Source of the DNA: Polaribacter reichenbachii
GTDB lineage: Bacteria; Bacteroidota; Bacteroidia; Flavobacteriales; Flavobacteriaceae
Direction: 5' to 3'
Assembly: GCF_001975665.1 (NCBI RefSeq)
Contig: NZ_CP019419.1
Coordinates: 3,331,501-3,395,500, forward strand
Length of the DNA stretch: 64,000 bases
This document shows, in pieces, positions 24,999 through 32,622 of the stretch (its first letter is position 1; the number at the start of each line of letters is the position of its first letter). The notes under the pieces are model-generated. The model was not told where the DNA came from and made no database searches. It saw only the letters and a program-made list of their open reading frames with translations. The position numbers were made by a program, and so were the translations under genes.

Positions 24999-25019
24999 AT
25001 ATACTCTACGGTATATGAG
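24999..25019. promoter_or_regulatory. TetR-type operator upstream of the regulator gene
   Basis: ATATACTCTACGGTATATGAG, sharing TACGGTATATGAG with the operator at 24366-24389. It begins 8 bases before the TetR ATG, consistent with autoregulation. Confidence 0.7.
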
Positions 25020-25083
25020 TTTCCAAATTTTTGTATTGATTTTGATTTTTTTCTATGATTTTCATTGGTTGATTGGATATGTT

Positions 25084-25216
25084 GGCTGACTATTAAGCAT
25101 AACTTTTATCAGTTAATAAATACAAACTACAAGAGTAATGCTTAGCTTTAGTACGTTTTATATTTTTTTTATTTAAGATATCAATATACAAAGAAATAGT
25201 AAATCAATTGTTAAGG
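25084..25216 (-). repeat. type-2 cassette site (F2-7)
   Basis: Left box GGCTGAC (partner of site 10; A to G), then tatTAAGCATAAC...GTAATGCTTA, and end aaatcaattGTTAAGG (25210-25216). Confidence 0.75.
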
Positions 25217-25340
25217 TTTACTATACTTCACTTAAATTCTCCCCCCTATTCTACTATCGCATCCAGACCGTTTCAATCTTTGTACACTTACCATTTCTTA
25301 GGATTTGAATTGCTACGAAAACTATAAAATGTAGTTGTGG
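25217..25340 (+). repeat. module B repeat, copy 7 (degenerate)
   Basis: tactatacttcacttaaattct(cc)cccctattctactatcgcatccagaccg ... ggatttgaattgctacgaaaactataaaatg. The nested pairs are partly eroded. No gene between 25092 and 25548. Confidence 0.65.
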
Positions 25341-25440
25341 TAGTTTAATTATTATGGTGATTATTTTGGGGTTTTGAACATATTTATATGTGAAAATATA
25401 TGGGGTAAATGCACTTATATGTAAATAAATATATTGTTAA

Positions 25441-25490
25441 ATAAAAGGAATAGCGGTTCAAGTGTAAACTTAAACCGCTATTCCTTTTAT
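25441..25490 (-). terminator. perfect 18-bp inverted repeat, likely terminator of the DoxX operon
   Basis: ATAAAAGGAATAGCGGTT (25441-25458) and AACCGCTATTCCTTTTAT (25473-25490) are exact complements with a 14-base loop, 59 bases past the stop of the DoxX gene at 25549. The flank tttatacattGTCGTATG on its right looks like the right end of a decayed attC-like site. Confidence 0.6.
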
Positions 25491-25548
25491 ACATTGTCGT
25501 ATGTAGTTTTAAATCAGCTTATGTAATTTAAAAACCATTAATTTCTCA

Positions 25549-25950
25549 TTAATTCCTGGCAAGTATAGGTGCTTTTTTACTTCGTCCCCAAGCAATAAAA
25601 AGTGCAAGTCCTAGTAAAATCACATTCATTCCTATTGCAGAAAACTCTCCTCTATACGCATGAAATCCACTAGCTAATACCATAACCAAGGCTAATCCAA
25701 GAGCTGCCAATATCGTTAAATTAGGTTTCCATCTAAAAATAGAAGGGATTAATAATCCTAAACCACCCAAAAGTTCACTAATTCCTATAAATTTAACTAA
25801 TGCAAGCGGAGTATTTGCTACCCATGGAAGAGCTTCTGTAAGTGCTTCAACAGGTTGTGTCGCTTTCATTAATCCAGCCATAATAAACATAATTGCTAGT
25901 AATCCTTGCGCAATCCATAAACCGATATTGACTACTTTGTTATTTTTCAT
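25549..25950 (-). CDS. DoxX-family membrane protein
   Basis: A 133-residue protein from ATG 25950 with four transmembrane helices. It opens GLWIAQGLLAIMFIMAGLMK and then has LVKFIGISELLGGLGLLIPS, the DoxX_2 signature (GxxELLGGLGLLLP). Many homologues are co-encoded with redox or stress genes but lack a proven reaction. It is the last gene of a run (Crp regulator, nitroreductase, NAD-binding protein, DoxX) that looks like one regulon. Confidence 0.85.
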   Translation of the reverse strand: MKNNKVVNIGLWIAQGLLAIMFIMAGLMKATQPVEALTEALPWVANTPLALVKFIGISELLGGLGLLIPSIFRWKPNLTILAALGLALVMVLASGFHAYRGEFSAIGMNVILLGLALFIAWGRSKKAPILARN

Positions 25951-26156
25951 TATTCGTTATTTTAAAATTGTTATACAGTTCAAATTTCGTCCTTATTTAG
26001 AGGCCAAGCATTGATGTACATCAAGAAATGACATTAACCTTTTGATTAAACTTTGTATATGGTAAAGAATGCCCGAATTCTAAACTTGCGTCATAAATTG
26101 ATCTAAATAACTTGGTGTTCTAGATGTTATATCTACAAATTACTCTAGTCACCAAC

Positions 26157-26996
26157 TTAAGCTGCTAACCATTCCTTCAAAGTAATTTTTGATTTTCCGA
26201 GTAAGCGTTCTGTATTCACTGGACTTCCTGCTTCTTTTGTTTTTTCAAAATACTCAAACATAGGAATAATCTCTTTTAATTTTTTATTACCAGATACAAA
26301 GGCGATTGTTTTTAGCATCCAAAATGGTGCATTGGCAACCTTTTTAATAGTAGGGTGCTTTACTTTAATATATTGCTCCAATGCTTCATTTATTGTCAAA
26401 CCTTCAGGACCATAAGTGCTGAATTCTTTATTTAAGCATTCTGATTTTTGATAGGCACTGGCTAAATGCTCACCAAAGTCTTTCGAAGCAATCCATCTTA
26501 TTTTAAGTGGTTGCTTACCCATAACATTGGCTTTGCCGTCTTGTATCATTAATGCCAAAGACTCCATAAACCAAGTAGGTCTAAAAATCATATAAGCAAT
26601 GCCACTTTCTTTAATCAATTGTTCTGATTTGTATTTGGCATATATAAATGACAACTTTGAGCAGTTTTCTTTACATACAGTAGCTCCACTCACATAACTA
26701 ATAAGTTTTATCTGTTGTTTTTGGGCTGCTTGTACAATTTTCTGTACAGCAACTAACTCGTCTAATTGCGATAAGGTTATGTGTATGGCATCACAATCTT
26801 TAATTGCCAATGCCAAGTCCTTATCATTAAATACGTTTCCTTTTACCGTGTCGTGATTCGGGTAGTTAGCTGCCTTTACGCTTCGAGAAAAGAGTTTAAG
26901 TTGAAAACCTGCATTCTCAAATGCCTTTATCGTTTCTTGAGCTACCATTCCGCTTGCACCTAAAATGGCTATTTTTTTTATCGATAGTCCTGACAT
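26157..26996 (-). CDS. NAD(P)-binding protein of the atypical SDR (NmrA-like) family
   Basis: A 279-residue protein from ATG 26996. The Rossmann nucleotide-binding motif is IAILGASGMVAQETIKAFEN (GxxGxxx). ISYVSGATVC and YAKYKSEQLIKESGIAYMIF supply the positions equivalent to the SDR catalytic region, and FRPTWFMESL is typical of NmrA-like members. It may reduce a quinone or act as a redox sensor; the substrate is unknown. It ends 206 bases before the DoxX gene and starts 10 bases after the nitroreductase stop. Confidence 0.85.
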   Translation of the reverse strand: MSGLSIKKIAILGASGMVAQETIKAFENAGFQLKLFSRSVKAANYPNHDTVKGNVFNDKDLALAIKDCDAIHITLSQLDELVAVQKIVQAAQKQQIKLISYVSGATVCKENCSKLSFIYAKYKSEQLIKESGIAYMIFRPTWFMESLALMIQDGKANVMGKQPLKIRWIASKDFGEHLASAYQKSECLNKEFSTYGPEGLTINEALEQYIKVKHPTIKKVANAPFWMLKTIAFVSGNKKLKEIIPMFEYFEKTKEAGSPVNTERLLGKSKITLKEWLAA

Positions 26997-27006
26997 AATT
27001 TCTGAA

Positions 27007-27636
27007 TTAAAGTTTAATGAAAAGCTCGTTTTTAGGTTTTCTAACTTTTTTCATATTAGCCAACCAGTCATTTTCAGAATCTCTATAACCTAATGCTAGG
27101 AGAGCAGAACTTTTAAGTCCTTTTTCTTTAAGGTTTAATAATTCATCTAAGGCATTAGGGTCAAAACCTTCCATAGGTGTAGCATCTACTTTTTGCTCGG
27201 CTGCTGCGGTTAGACCTATTCCTAAAGCAATGTATGCTTGTTTTGCTGCGTGATGTGCGTGCCAATCTTCTGGTAATTGACTGTACATTCCCCAAAGATT
27301 ATTTTTATAGTCATCCATCGTGTTAAGTGGAAGACCTCTTTCAGAAAGTGTATAATTAAATACTTTTTCCAATTTTTCCAATGTATAGTTTTCCCAAGCA
27401 GCAAAGACTAACAAATGAGAACATTTCGTTATTTGACTTTGCCCCATTGCAATAGGTTGTATTTTGGCTAATAATTCCTTGTCAGAAATTACAAACACAT
27501 TAAAGGGCTGTAAACCAGAAGATGACGGTGATAATTGAATAGCATCAAGAATGGTTTCCAATTTTTCTTCTGAAACGGTTTGACCGTTCATTTTTTTAGT
27601 GGCATATCGCCAATTTAAATTTTCTATTAAGTTCAT
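27007..27636 (-). CDS. nitroreductase-family NAD(P)H-dependent oxidoreductase
   Basis: A 209-residue flavoprotein from ATG 27636, homologous to the gene at 17475-18110: LNWRYATKKMNGQTVSEEKL, then LSPSSSGLQPFNVFVIS, GQSQITKCSHLLVFA and ATPMEGFDPNALDELLNL. FMN-dependent reduction of nitro or quinone substrates is expected. It sits next to an SDR-like NAD(P)-binding protein and downstream of a Crp-type regulator, the second occurrence of this pairing in the window. Confidence 0.88.
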   Translation of the reverse strand: MNLIENLNWRYATKKMNGQTVSEEKLETILDAIQLSPSSSGLQPFNVFVISDKELLAKIQPIAMGQSQITKCSHLLVFAAWENYTLEKLEKVFNYTLSERGLPLNTMDDYKNNLWGMYSQLPEDWHAHHAAKQAYIALGIGLTAAAEQKVDATPMEGFDPNALDELLNLKEKGLKSSALLALGYRDSENDWLANMKKVRKPKNELFIKL

Positions 27637-27821
27637 GCTTGTGTATATTTATGTTTAAATTTTAAATGTAGGTACGCTTCTAATAATTTCTATTCCAGCA
27701 CCTACCGTTTCATATCTTCCTTTAGCTATTGTTGCTTTAATTTTTATTATGTTTTATCTAAAACAAATGTAGAAGGTTAATAAAAGCTAAACATTGATGT
27801 ACATCAATAAATGAATTTGAT

Positions 27822-28295
27822 TTATTTTCTGTGCGCTAATTCATTTCTAACTCTGCTCAAAGCTTCCGGAGTAATTCCTAAATAGGAAGCAATCATCTTT
27901 TGAGGAATTCGTTGAACAATATCTGGATATGTTTCAATAAAATGAAGGTAACGAATAGTTGCATTTGAACTCATTAACATAATAATTCTATTCTGCATTG
28001 TATTCAATCGTCTTAACAGTGGTTCAATATCAGGATTGGAGTTTTTTAATTCTTCCTTAGTAGCTACTTTTATACTACTGTCTTCAAGTGCATCAATAAA
28101 TAATTGACAAGGCGTATCTATATCACAATTATCTGTCACTAACCAATTTTCAGCACCAAACATATAAATATGCTCTTTCCCCTTGTCGTCTATGATATAA
28201 CTGCGCAGCAAGCCACTTTCAACTATATATACTTTCGTATTTAAATCTCCTTTTCGTTGAAGTATTTTTCCTTTTTTTACTGTAATTATTTTCAA
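27822..28295 (-). CDS. Crp/Fnr-family regulator, N-terminally shortened
   Basis: A 157-residue protein, about 40 residues shorter than the paralogues at 18192 and 30455. The best start is a TTG at 28295; the frame stays open upstream without any ATG until a TAA in the adjacent site. It begins directly in the sensor barrel (KKGKILQRKGDLNTKVYIVE) and ends with a helix-turn-helix (MIASYLGITPEALSRVRNEL). The missing N-terminal helix coincides with the cassette end at about 28312-28319, so the gene may have been trimmed by a recombination event. It probably still binds DNA. Confidence 0.75.
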   Translation of the reverse strand: MKIITVKKGKILQRKGDLNTKVYIVESGLLRSYIIDDKGKEHIYMFGAENWLVTDNCDIDTPCQLFIDALEDSSIKVATKEELKNSNPDIEPLLRRLNTMQNRIIMLMSSNATIRYLHFIETYPDIVQRIPQKMIASYLGITPEALSRVRNELAHRK

Positions 28296-28312
28296 TTTTG
28301 TGTTTTTTGTAA

Positions 28313-28424
28313 TTGCAATATGTTTATGTAAGGAAAGTTAGTAAATAAAATGCAACCCAAGAAAATCTGCGAGGATTTTTGTAAACAAGCTTGCACTAGC
28401 AATTAATTTTATACGGTGTTAGCC
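28313..28424 (-). repeat. attC-like cassette site 11 (short)
   Basis: The left end attgcaatatgtttatgtaaggaaagtt is a mutated form of the usual caacgtgtttgtgtaagg. The centre is gaaaatctgcgaggatttt, and the right box is GTTAGCC. The right end GTTAGCCATAAG pairs with CTTGTGGCTAAC (29813-29824) at 11 of 12 positions. Confidence 0.8.
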
Positions 28425-28432
28425 ATAAGTTT

Positions 28433-28846
28433 TTAACTATCTGCTAATTTCTTTATTTTTCTTTTAAGAAAAGCTGTTTTATCTTTTTTAACCTCTTTTA
28501 ATAGTTTTTTTGTTTTATCCGGAATGTCAGAAAAATATTTTTCTCCCCATAAATTAATTTCAATAAGTACAGGAAGCAAATCAATTCCTTTTTTAGTGAG
28601 TTTATATAACACTTTTGATTTGCTATTTGGATGTTCGAGTTTCTCAATTATCTTATTCTGTTCTAAAGTTTTTAATCTTGAGGCTAAAATGTTGGTTGAT
28701 ATTTTTTCTTCTGATTTTAAAAAATCGCCATAAGTACATTGTTTGGCAAACATTAAATCTCGAATGATTATTAATGACCACTTATCTCCCCATAAATCAA
28801 GAGAGCAACTTATGGGACAATTCGACCTTTCTTTATCTTTTGACAT
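28433..28846 (-). CDS. HxlR-family transcriptional regulator
   Basis: A 137-residue protein from ATG 28846: RSNCPISCSLDLWGDKWSLI (family Cys and GDKWSL), then KISTNILASRLKTLEQNKII and a wing, then NLWGEKYF. It is divergent from the alpha/beta-hydrolase gene at 28939, with a palindromic operator between them. Closely parallels the HxlR gene at 4555-4974 (similar length, shared CPIS, GDKW and STNILA(S/D)RL motifs). Confidence 0.87.
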   Translation of the reverse strand: MSKDKERSNCPISCSLDLWGDKWSLIIIRDLMFAKQCTYGDFLKSEEKISTNILASRLKTLEQNKIIEKLEHPNSKSKVLYKLTKKGIDLLPVLIEINLWGEKYFSDIPDKTKKLLKEVKKDKTAFLKRKIKKLADS

Positions 28847-28859
28847 AAATTATTTTTAA

Positions 28860-28882
28860 TTCACTTGCATTATGCAAGTGAA
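28860..28882. promoter_or_regulatory. palindromic operator for the HxlR regulator
   Basis: TTCACTTGCAT-T-ATGCAAGTGAA, a perfect 11-bp dyad with a one-base centre. It overlaps the -33 TTG of the hydrolase promoter. A further half-site CACTTGCAA lies at about 28895-28903. Confidence 0.75.
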
Positions 28883-28894
28883 TTTATATATTAG
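28865..28894 (+). promoter_or_regulatory. Bacteroidota-type promoter of the hydrolase gene
   Basis: TTG (28865-28867), 19 bases, then TATATTAG (28887-28894), one mismatch from TAnnTTTG. The -33 lies inside the operator, so the regulator would block polymerase. Confidence 0.6.
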
Positions 28895-28938
28895 CACTTG
28901 CAAATCGAAAGTAAATATATAATATAAAATTTTAAAAG

Positions 28939-29772
28939 ATGAAAAATTCAAATGCAATTAAGACAGAATATGCAAATATTGATAATTTTAAAATTGCCTA
29001 TCGAAAAAGAGGTAATGGCATTCCAATTATATTAGCTAATAGATTTAGAGGAACTTTAGATACTTGGGACCCGCTTTTTTTAGATTTATTAGCGGAAAAC
29101 AATACTGTAATTACTTTTGATTATTCGGGTGTAGGCTATTCTGAGGGTGAATTGCCAATGGATATTAAAAAGATTGCAAGTCAAATAATTGAACTTGCTG
29201 ACTATTTAAAGATTGATAAGTTTTTTGTATTAGGTTGGTCATATGGTGGTTGGGTCGCACAATATGTAACATTTATGAATTTGTCAAGAGTTTTAAAAAC
29301 TGTTATTATAGGCAGTAATCCAATTGGAAAAAATGAAGTACCTCTTGAGCCTTTGTTTCTGAAACACGCCTTAAAACCAATAAATGACTTAGAAGATGAA
29401 ATTATTATTTTTTATGAACCTAAATCAGTGAAGAGTAGAAAAGCAGCTAAAGAATCTAGAAGTAGAATTCATTCTAATATAGATATTTCAAAAATTCCAT
29501 CTAGTGAAGAAGAATTTAAACGCTATTTTGCTGTTGCTCCATCTGTGGTAGAGGATAAAGAAAATTTTAGAGAAAAGTATACAACTTTACAGACACCAAT
29601 TTTAGTTATTTCATCTGACCACGATATATCATACGCTACGGAAAATTGGTTTCCACTTTTAAAAAACGCTCCTACAATTCAACACATTATTTTACCCGAT
29701 TCAGGTCACGCAATGCATTTTCAATATCCTAAATTATCGACTGAGTATATTAATATTTTCCTAAAGAATTAA
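28939..29772 (+). CDS. alpha/beta-fold hydrolase
   Basis: A 277-residue cytosolic protein from ATG 28939. Triad elements: nucleophile elbow GWSYGGWVAQY (Ser about residue 100), the acid in ISSDHDISY, and His in LPDSGHAMHFQYP. A preceding TFDYSGVGYSEG loop is typical of the epoxide hydrolase / haloalkane dehalogenase / ester hydrolase branch. The true reaction is uncertain. It is paired with the divergent HxlR gene in a single cassette with 12-bp matching ends, and is likely induced by its own substrate. Confidence 0.88.
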   Translation: MKNSNAIKTEYANIDNFKIAYRKRGNGIPIILANRFRGTLDTWDPLFLDLLAENNTVITFDYSGVGYSEGELPMDIKKIASQIIELADYLKIDKFFVLGWSYGGWVAQYVTFMNLSRVLKTVIIGSNPIGKNEVPLEPLFLKHALKPINDLEDEIIIFYEPKSVKSRKAAKESRSRIHSNIDISKIPSSEEEFKRYFAVAPSVVEDKENFREKYTTLQTPILVISSDHDISYATENWFPLLKNAPTIQHIILPDSGHAMHFQYPKLSTEYINIFLKN

Positions 29773-29817
29773 AAAAATAGATTCTTTAATAAATTGTGAT
29801 TAGCTTGATTAACTTGT

Positions 29818-29954
29818 GGCTAACGACGTTGTTGTATATGGTTTGTTGCGTGTTTCAAGCAACTAATTTAGTAAATAATTACGGGCAAAGAAAGTCCGCG
29901 ACGACTTTCGCAAGTAGGCAAGAAGCTAGCAATAAATTATATACGGTGTTGTAG
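29818..29954 (-). repeat. attC-like cassette site 12
   Basis: Left box GGCTAAC (partner of site 11), centre gaaagtccgcgacgactttc, right box GTTGTAG. The right end GTTGTAGTGCAT is exactly complementary to ATGCACTACAAC (31094-31105), a perfect 12-bp cassette match. Confidence 0.92.
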
Positions 29955-30034
29955 TGCATTTTTAGCTTTCTTATCTTAAGTCAAGGTGATTTTTGTTTTC
30001 CGTAACGATATTTGCATAAATAAATAATTTAAAA

Positions 30035-30442
30035 ATGGAAAAAAAAATATTTATAAAAGTACTTTTAATAATCTCTGGAAGTATTGGGATTTGGATTGGA
30101 TATTCTCTCTTATTTTCTCCAGTTACTTTTGAAGCGTCTGCAGGTATCAATCTCGGAAAGGACATTAATTTACTAAGCGAAATAAGGGCTCCAAATGGAC
30201 TATTGCTAGTTAGTGGAATAATAATTATTTTAGGAGCCTTTTTTTCTAAATTGACAATTTATTCTATTCAATTATCTTGCTTAATCTATCTATCGTATGG
30301 ATTGTCTCGTATAATTAGTATTATATTTGATGGCTTTCCAAGCAAACCACTTCAAATAGCCTTGTTTGTCGAACTTTTAGTTGGATTAGTATCTCTGTTT
30401 GTTCTTTTGCAATTTTACAAGAAAGAGATTAAACAGGCATAA
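30035..30442 (+). CDS. DUF4345-type four-helix membrane protein
   Basis: A 135-residue protein from ATG 30035 with four predicted transmembrane helices (KVLLIISGSIGIWIGYSLLF, then NGLLLVSGIIIILGAFFSKL, QLSCLIYLSYGLSRIISIIF, IALFVELLVGLVSLFVLLQF). The E-x-R-A-x-N-G and Y-G-x-S-R motifs are those of the DUF4345 family; the function is unknown. It faces a convergent Crp-type regulator with 12 bases between the stops, inside one cassette with perfectly matched ends. Confidence 0.8.
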   Translation: MEKKIFIKVLLIISGSIGIWIGYSLLFSPVTFEASAGINLGKDINLLSEIRAPNGLLLVSGIIIILGAFFSKLTIYSIQLSCLIYLSYGLSRIISIIFDGFPSKPLQIALFVELLVGLVSLFVLLQFYKKEIKQA

Positions 30443-30454
30443 TTGTAATTTAAT

Positions 30455-31042
30455 TTATTCAGATTTTCCCTTTGTCAAAATCCTTTTTCTGATTCTGCTA
30501 AGGGATTCAGGAGTAACCCCAATATAACTTGCAATTAAATGCAAAGGAATTCTATTAAGAAGTTCAGGACGTTTTTTTAAAATTGTCTGGTATCTTTCTT
30601 CAGGACTATAATGGCTAAGTAATTCGATATGTTCTTGAGATTTGACATAATCGTTAGGCATTAAAGTGTTTATCAAATTTTCAAGTTTTGGATATTTTTT
30701 ATGTAATTCCTTTTCTGCTGTTCTAGTTCCTGTAGTTAAAATAGAGTTTTCAATGGTTGACAAATAATACTTTGATGGTTTTTTTTCTAAATAACTGGAA
30801 TATAGAACAGCAGCTTCTCCTTCACAAAAAAATGCTGTCGTCTTTTCTTCTCCATTAACTATCTGATATTGTCGAAGACATCCTTCTATAACAAAAAAGC
30901 ATTTAGTACAGATTTGACCTTCTCTTAAAATTGTAGTTCCTTTTTTGAAATTCTCCAATTGAGTGTTTTCCACAATAGCATTGATTTCCTCTTGGGTGAA
31001 TTTGTCGAACTGTGAAATAAAATGAATTAAAGAGTCTTTCAT
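30455..31042 (-). CDS. Crp/Fnr-family transcriptional regulator
   Basis: Start chosen at ATG 31042 (MKDSLIHFISQFDKF); longer reading into the cassette end and its box was rejected. 195 residues: a sensor barrel (FKKGTTILREGQICTKCFFV, AFFCEGEAAVLYSSYLEKKP) and a helix-turn-helix (LIASYIGVTPESLSRIRKRI). The Cys in ICTKCFF is unusual and could be redox-sensitive. Convergent with the DUF4345 gene. Confidence 0.87.
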   Translation of the reverse strand: MKDSLIHFISQFDKFTQEEINAIVENTQLENFKKGTTILREGQICTKCFFVIEGCLRQYQIVNGEEKTTAFFCEGEAAVLYSSYLEKKPSKYYLSTIENSILTTGTRTAEKELHKKYPKLENLINTLMPNDYVKSQEHIELLSHYSPEERYQTILKKRPELLNRIPLHLIASYIGVTPESLSRIRKRILTKGKSE

Positions 31043-31098
31043 ATTTTTAGTTGTCCTTTCGATATATATTCTTGATTTGCAGAGAGCTTCTTCAAATG

Positions 31099-31238
31099 CA
31101 CTACAACTACAATATAAACACAACTTTTGTCAGTTATATCAATACAAATAACAAGAGTAATGCTTAGTTTTAGTATGTTTTACATTTTTTTTATTAAAGA
31201 CATCAATATACTAAGAAATAGCAAATTAATTGTTAAGG
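31099..31238 (-). repeat. type-2 cassette site (F2-8)
   Basis: Left box CTACAAC (partner of site 12), tacaaTATAAACACAAC...GTAATGCTTA, end agcaaattaattGTTAAGG (31232-31238). Confidence 0.8.
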
Positions 31239-31375
31239 TTTACTATATTTCACTTAAATTCTACCTCCTATGCCACTATCGTGTCCAGACCGTATCTTTA
31301 CGTTGAGTTCCCCAATCAAGTTTAGGACAGGCTTTGGACACTTGCCGTTTGATAAGTGTTGAATTGCTAATTTCG
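31239..31375 (+). repeat. module B repeat, copy 8
   Basis: tactatatttcacttaaattctacctcctatgccactatcgtgtccagaccg, with the apical insert gttgagttccccaatcaagt and ending cttgccgtttgataagtgttgaattgcta. No gene in 31124-31704. Confidence 0.65.
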
Positions 31376-31413
31376 TTCTGATAGTTTATCTATTATGGCA
31401 TTTATTTAAGGTT

Positions 31414-31607
31414 TTTGAACGTCTCAAATATGGTTAGTACGGGAATTAAAAGTAGTGAACTTTCGATTAAGCACTTAGCAAAAACTTTTTATTTTGTTTT
31501 ATTTTTTTCTTTATAAAGCCAAATCAAAAAGATTTGGCGGACTCTATAAAAATACACTAAACTTTGGATTAAATACTAAACCCGTATTAATTTAGCCATT
31601 GTTGTGC
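31414..31607 (-). repeat. attC-like cassette site 13 (long variant)
   Basis: Left box TTTGAAC, right box GTTGTGC. The middle is longer than in other sites (about 194 bp in all) and holds an extra hairpin AGCCAAATC-aaaaa-GATTTGGC. The right end GTTGTGCTTAG pairs with TAATTAAGCACAAT (35408-35421) across the four-gene methionine cassette. Confidence 0.65.
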
Positions 31608-31704
31608 TTAGTAATTATTTTTAATTATAATTGGTAATAGGTGTCAAGTAGTTGATGTTTATTGTAATATTTGTTTTTACGTTAATAATGAAGTGAATGT
31701 TAAA

Positions 31705-32535
31705 TTATAAAATATTAGAATTCAATACCAATTTAACTCCTACAATTAATAACAATACAGCAAATGCTTTTTTTAATGTTGCTGCGCTTAATTTATGTGC
31801 AAGTTTTGCTCCTATACGAGCTGTGAAGAAGCTAGCTAAGCTTACACAAAAGAAAGCATAAGTGTGTACAAAGCCTAATACACCATTTGGTAATGTTTCT
31901 TTTACACTGTCATCTAGAAATTGTCCAAAGATTAGAAATCCAATAGCACCAGCGCTAGCAATAGGCAAACCACAGGCAGCTGATGTACCTACTGCATTTT
32001 GAATTTTTAATCCATAACTACTTAATAAAGGCACAGTTAATGTACCTCCGCCAATCCCAAAAATTGAAGAAACAATTCCTATAAAACCACCTAAAGCGGT
32101 TTGTCCAGTAGGTGATGGTAGTTTACTAAAGTCATTTTCTTCTAAGGCTTTATTTTTTATAAATAACATTTTTATCCCTACTAAAAAAGCGCCTACGCCA
32201 ATTATTGCTTGTAAAGAATTACCGTGAATAACAGATGCAACAGCTGCTCCAAGTAATGAACCGATTATCAATCCTGGAGCCATACGTTTCCATAGGCTCC
32301 AGTTTACTGCACCACGACTATTATGTGCTCGAAGTGAACTTATCGATGTAACTATAATGGTCGTTAAAGATGTTCCAATACCTATATGTGTAAGTACAGC
32401 ATCTGGCAAACCTTGTGCTTTAAAAATATAAATTAATGCTGGTACAATTATCATACCTCCGCCAATACCAAACAGGCCTGCAAGTATGCCTGCAAAAGCA
32501 CCAGCAATTAGATAGTAAAGAATAAATATATCCAT
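31705..32535 (-). CDS. TauE/SafE-family permease
   Basis: A 276-residue protein from ATG 32535 with about eight transmembrane helices and the two family repeats: LIAGAFAGILAGLFGIGGGM and then ALGGFIGIVSSIFGIGGGTL (both with the GxxGxGGG motif). These carriers move sulfite, sulfoacetate or other organosulfur anions. The last gene of the methionine cassette, it ends close to attC site 13. Given the methionine synthase genes upstream, a sulfur compound is a sensible substrate, but this is inference. Confidence 0.88.
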   Translation of the reverse strand: MDIFILYYLIAGAFAGILAGLFGIGGGMIIVPALIYIFKAQGLPDAVLTHIGIGTSLTTIIVTSISSLRAHNSRGAVNWSLWKRMAPGLIIGSLLGAAVASVIHGNSLQAIIGVGAFLVGIKMLFIKNKALEENDFSKLPSPTGQTALGGFIGIVSSIFGIGGGTLTVPLLSSYGLKIQNAVGTSAACGLPIASAGAIGFLIFGQFLDDSVKETLPNGVLGFVHTYAFFCVSLASFFTARIGAKLAHKLSAATLKKAFAVLLLIVGVKLVLNSNIL

Positions 32536-32622
32536 AAGTTATTGTTTTAAGAGTTTGTATTTTACAACATAAAAAGATTAAACAAAGTATAAATAAAGAG
32601 GCCGTTTTTTAATTAAATAGTA

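Noticed and set aside
25441..25490. attC-like central stem for the 18-bp inverted repeat
   Set aside because: Its sequence and position differ from all site centres; a terminator fits better, though a degraded site end lies beside it.
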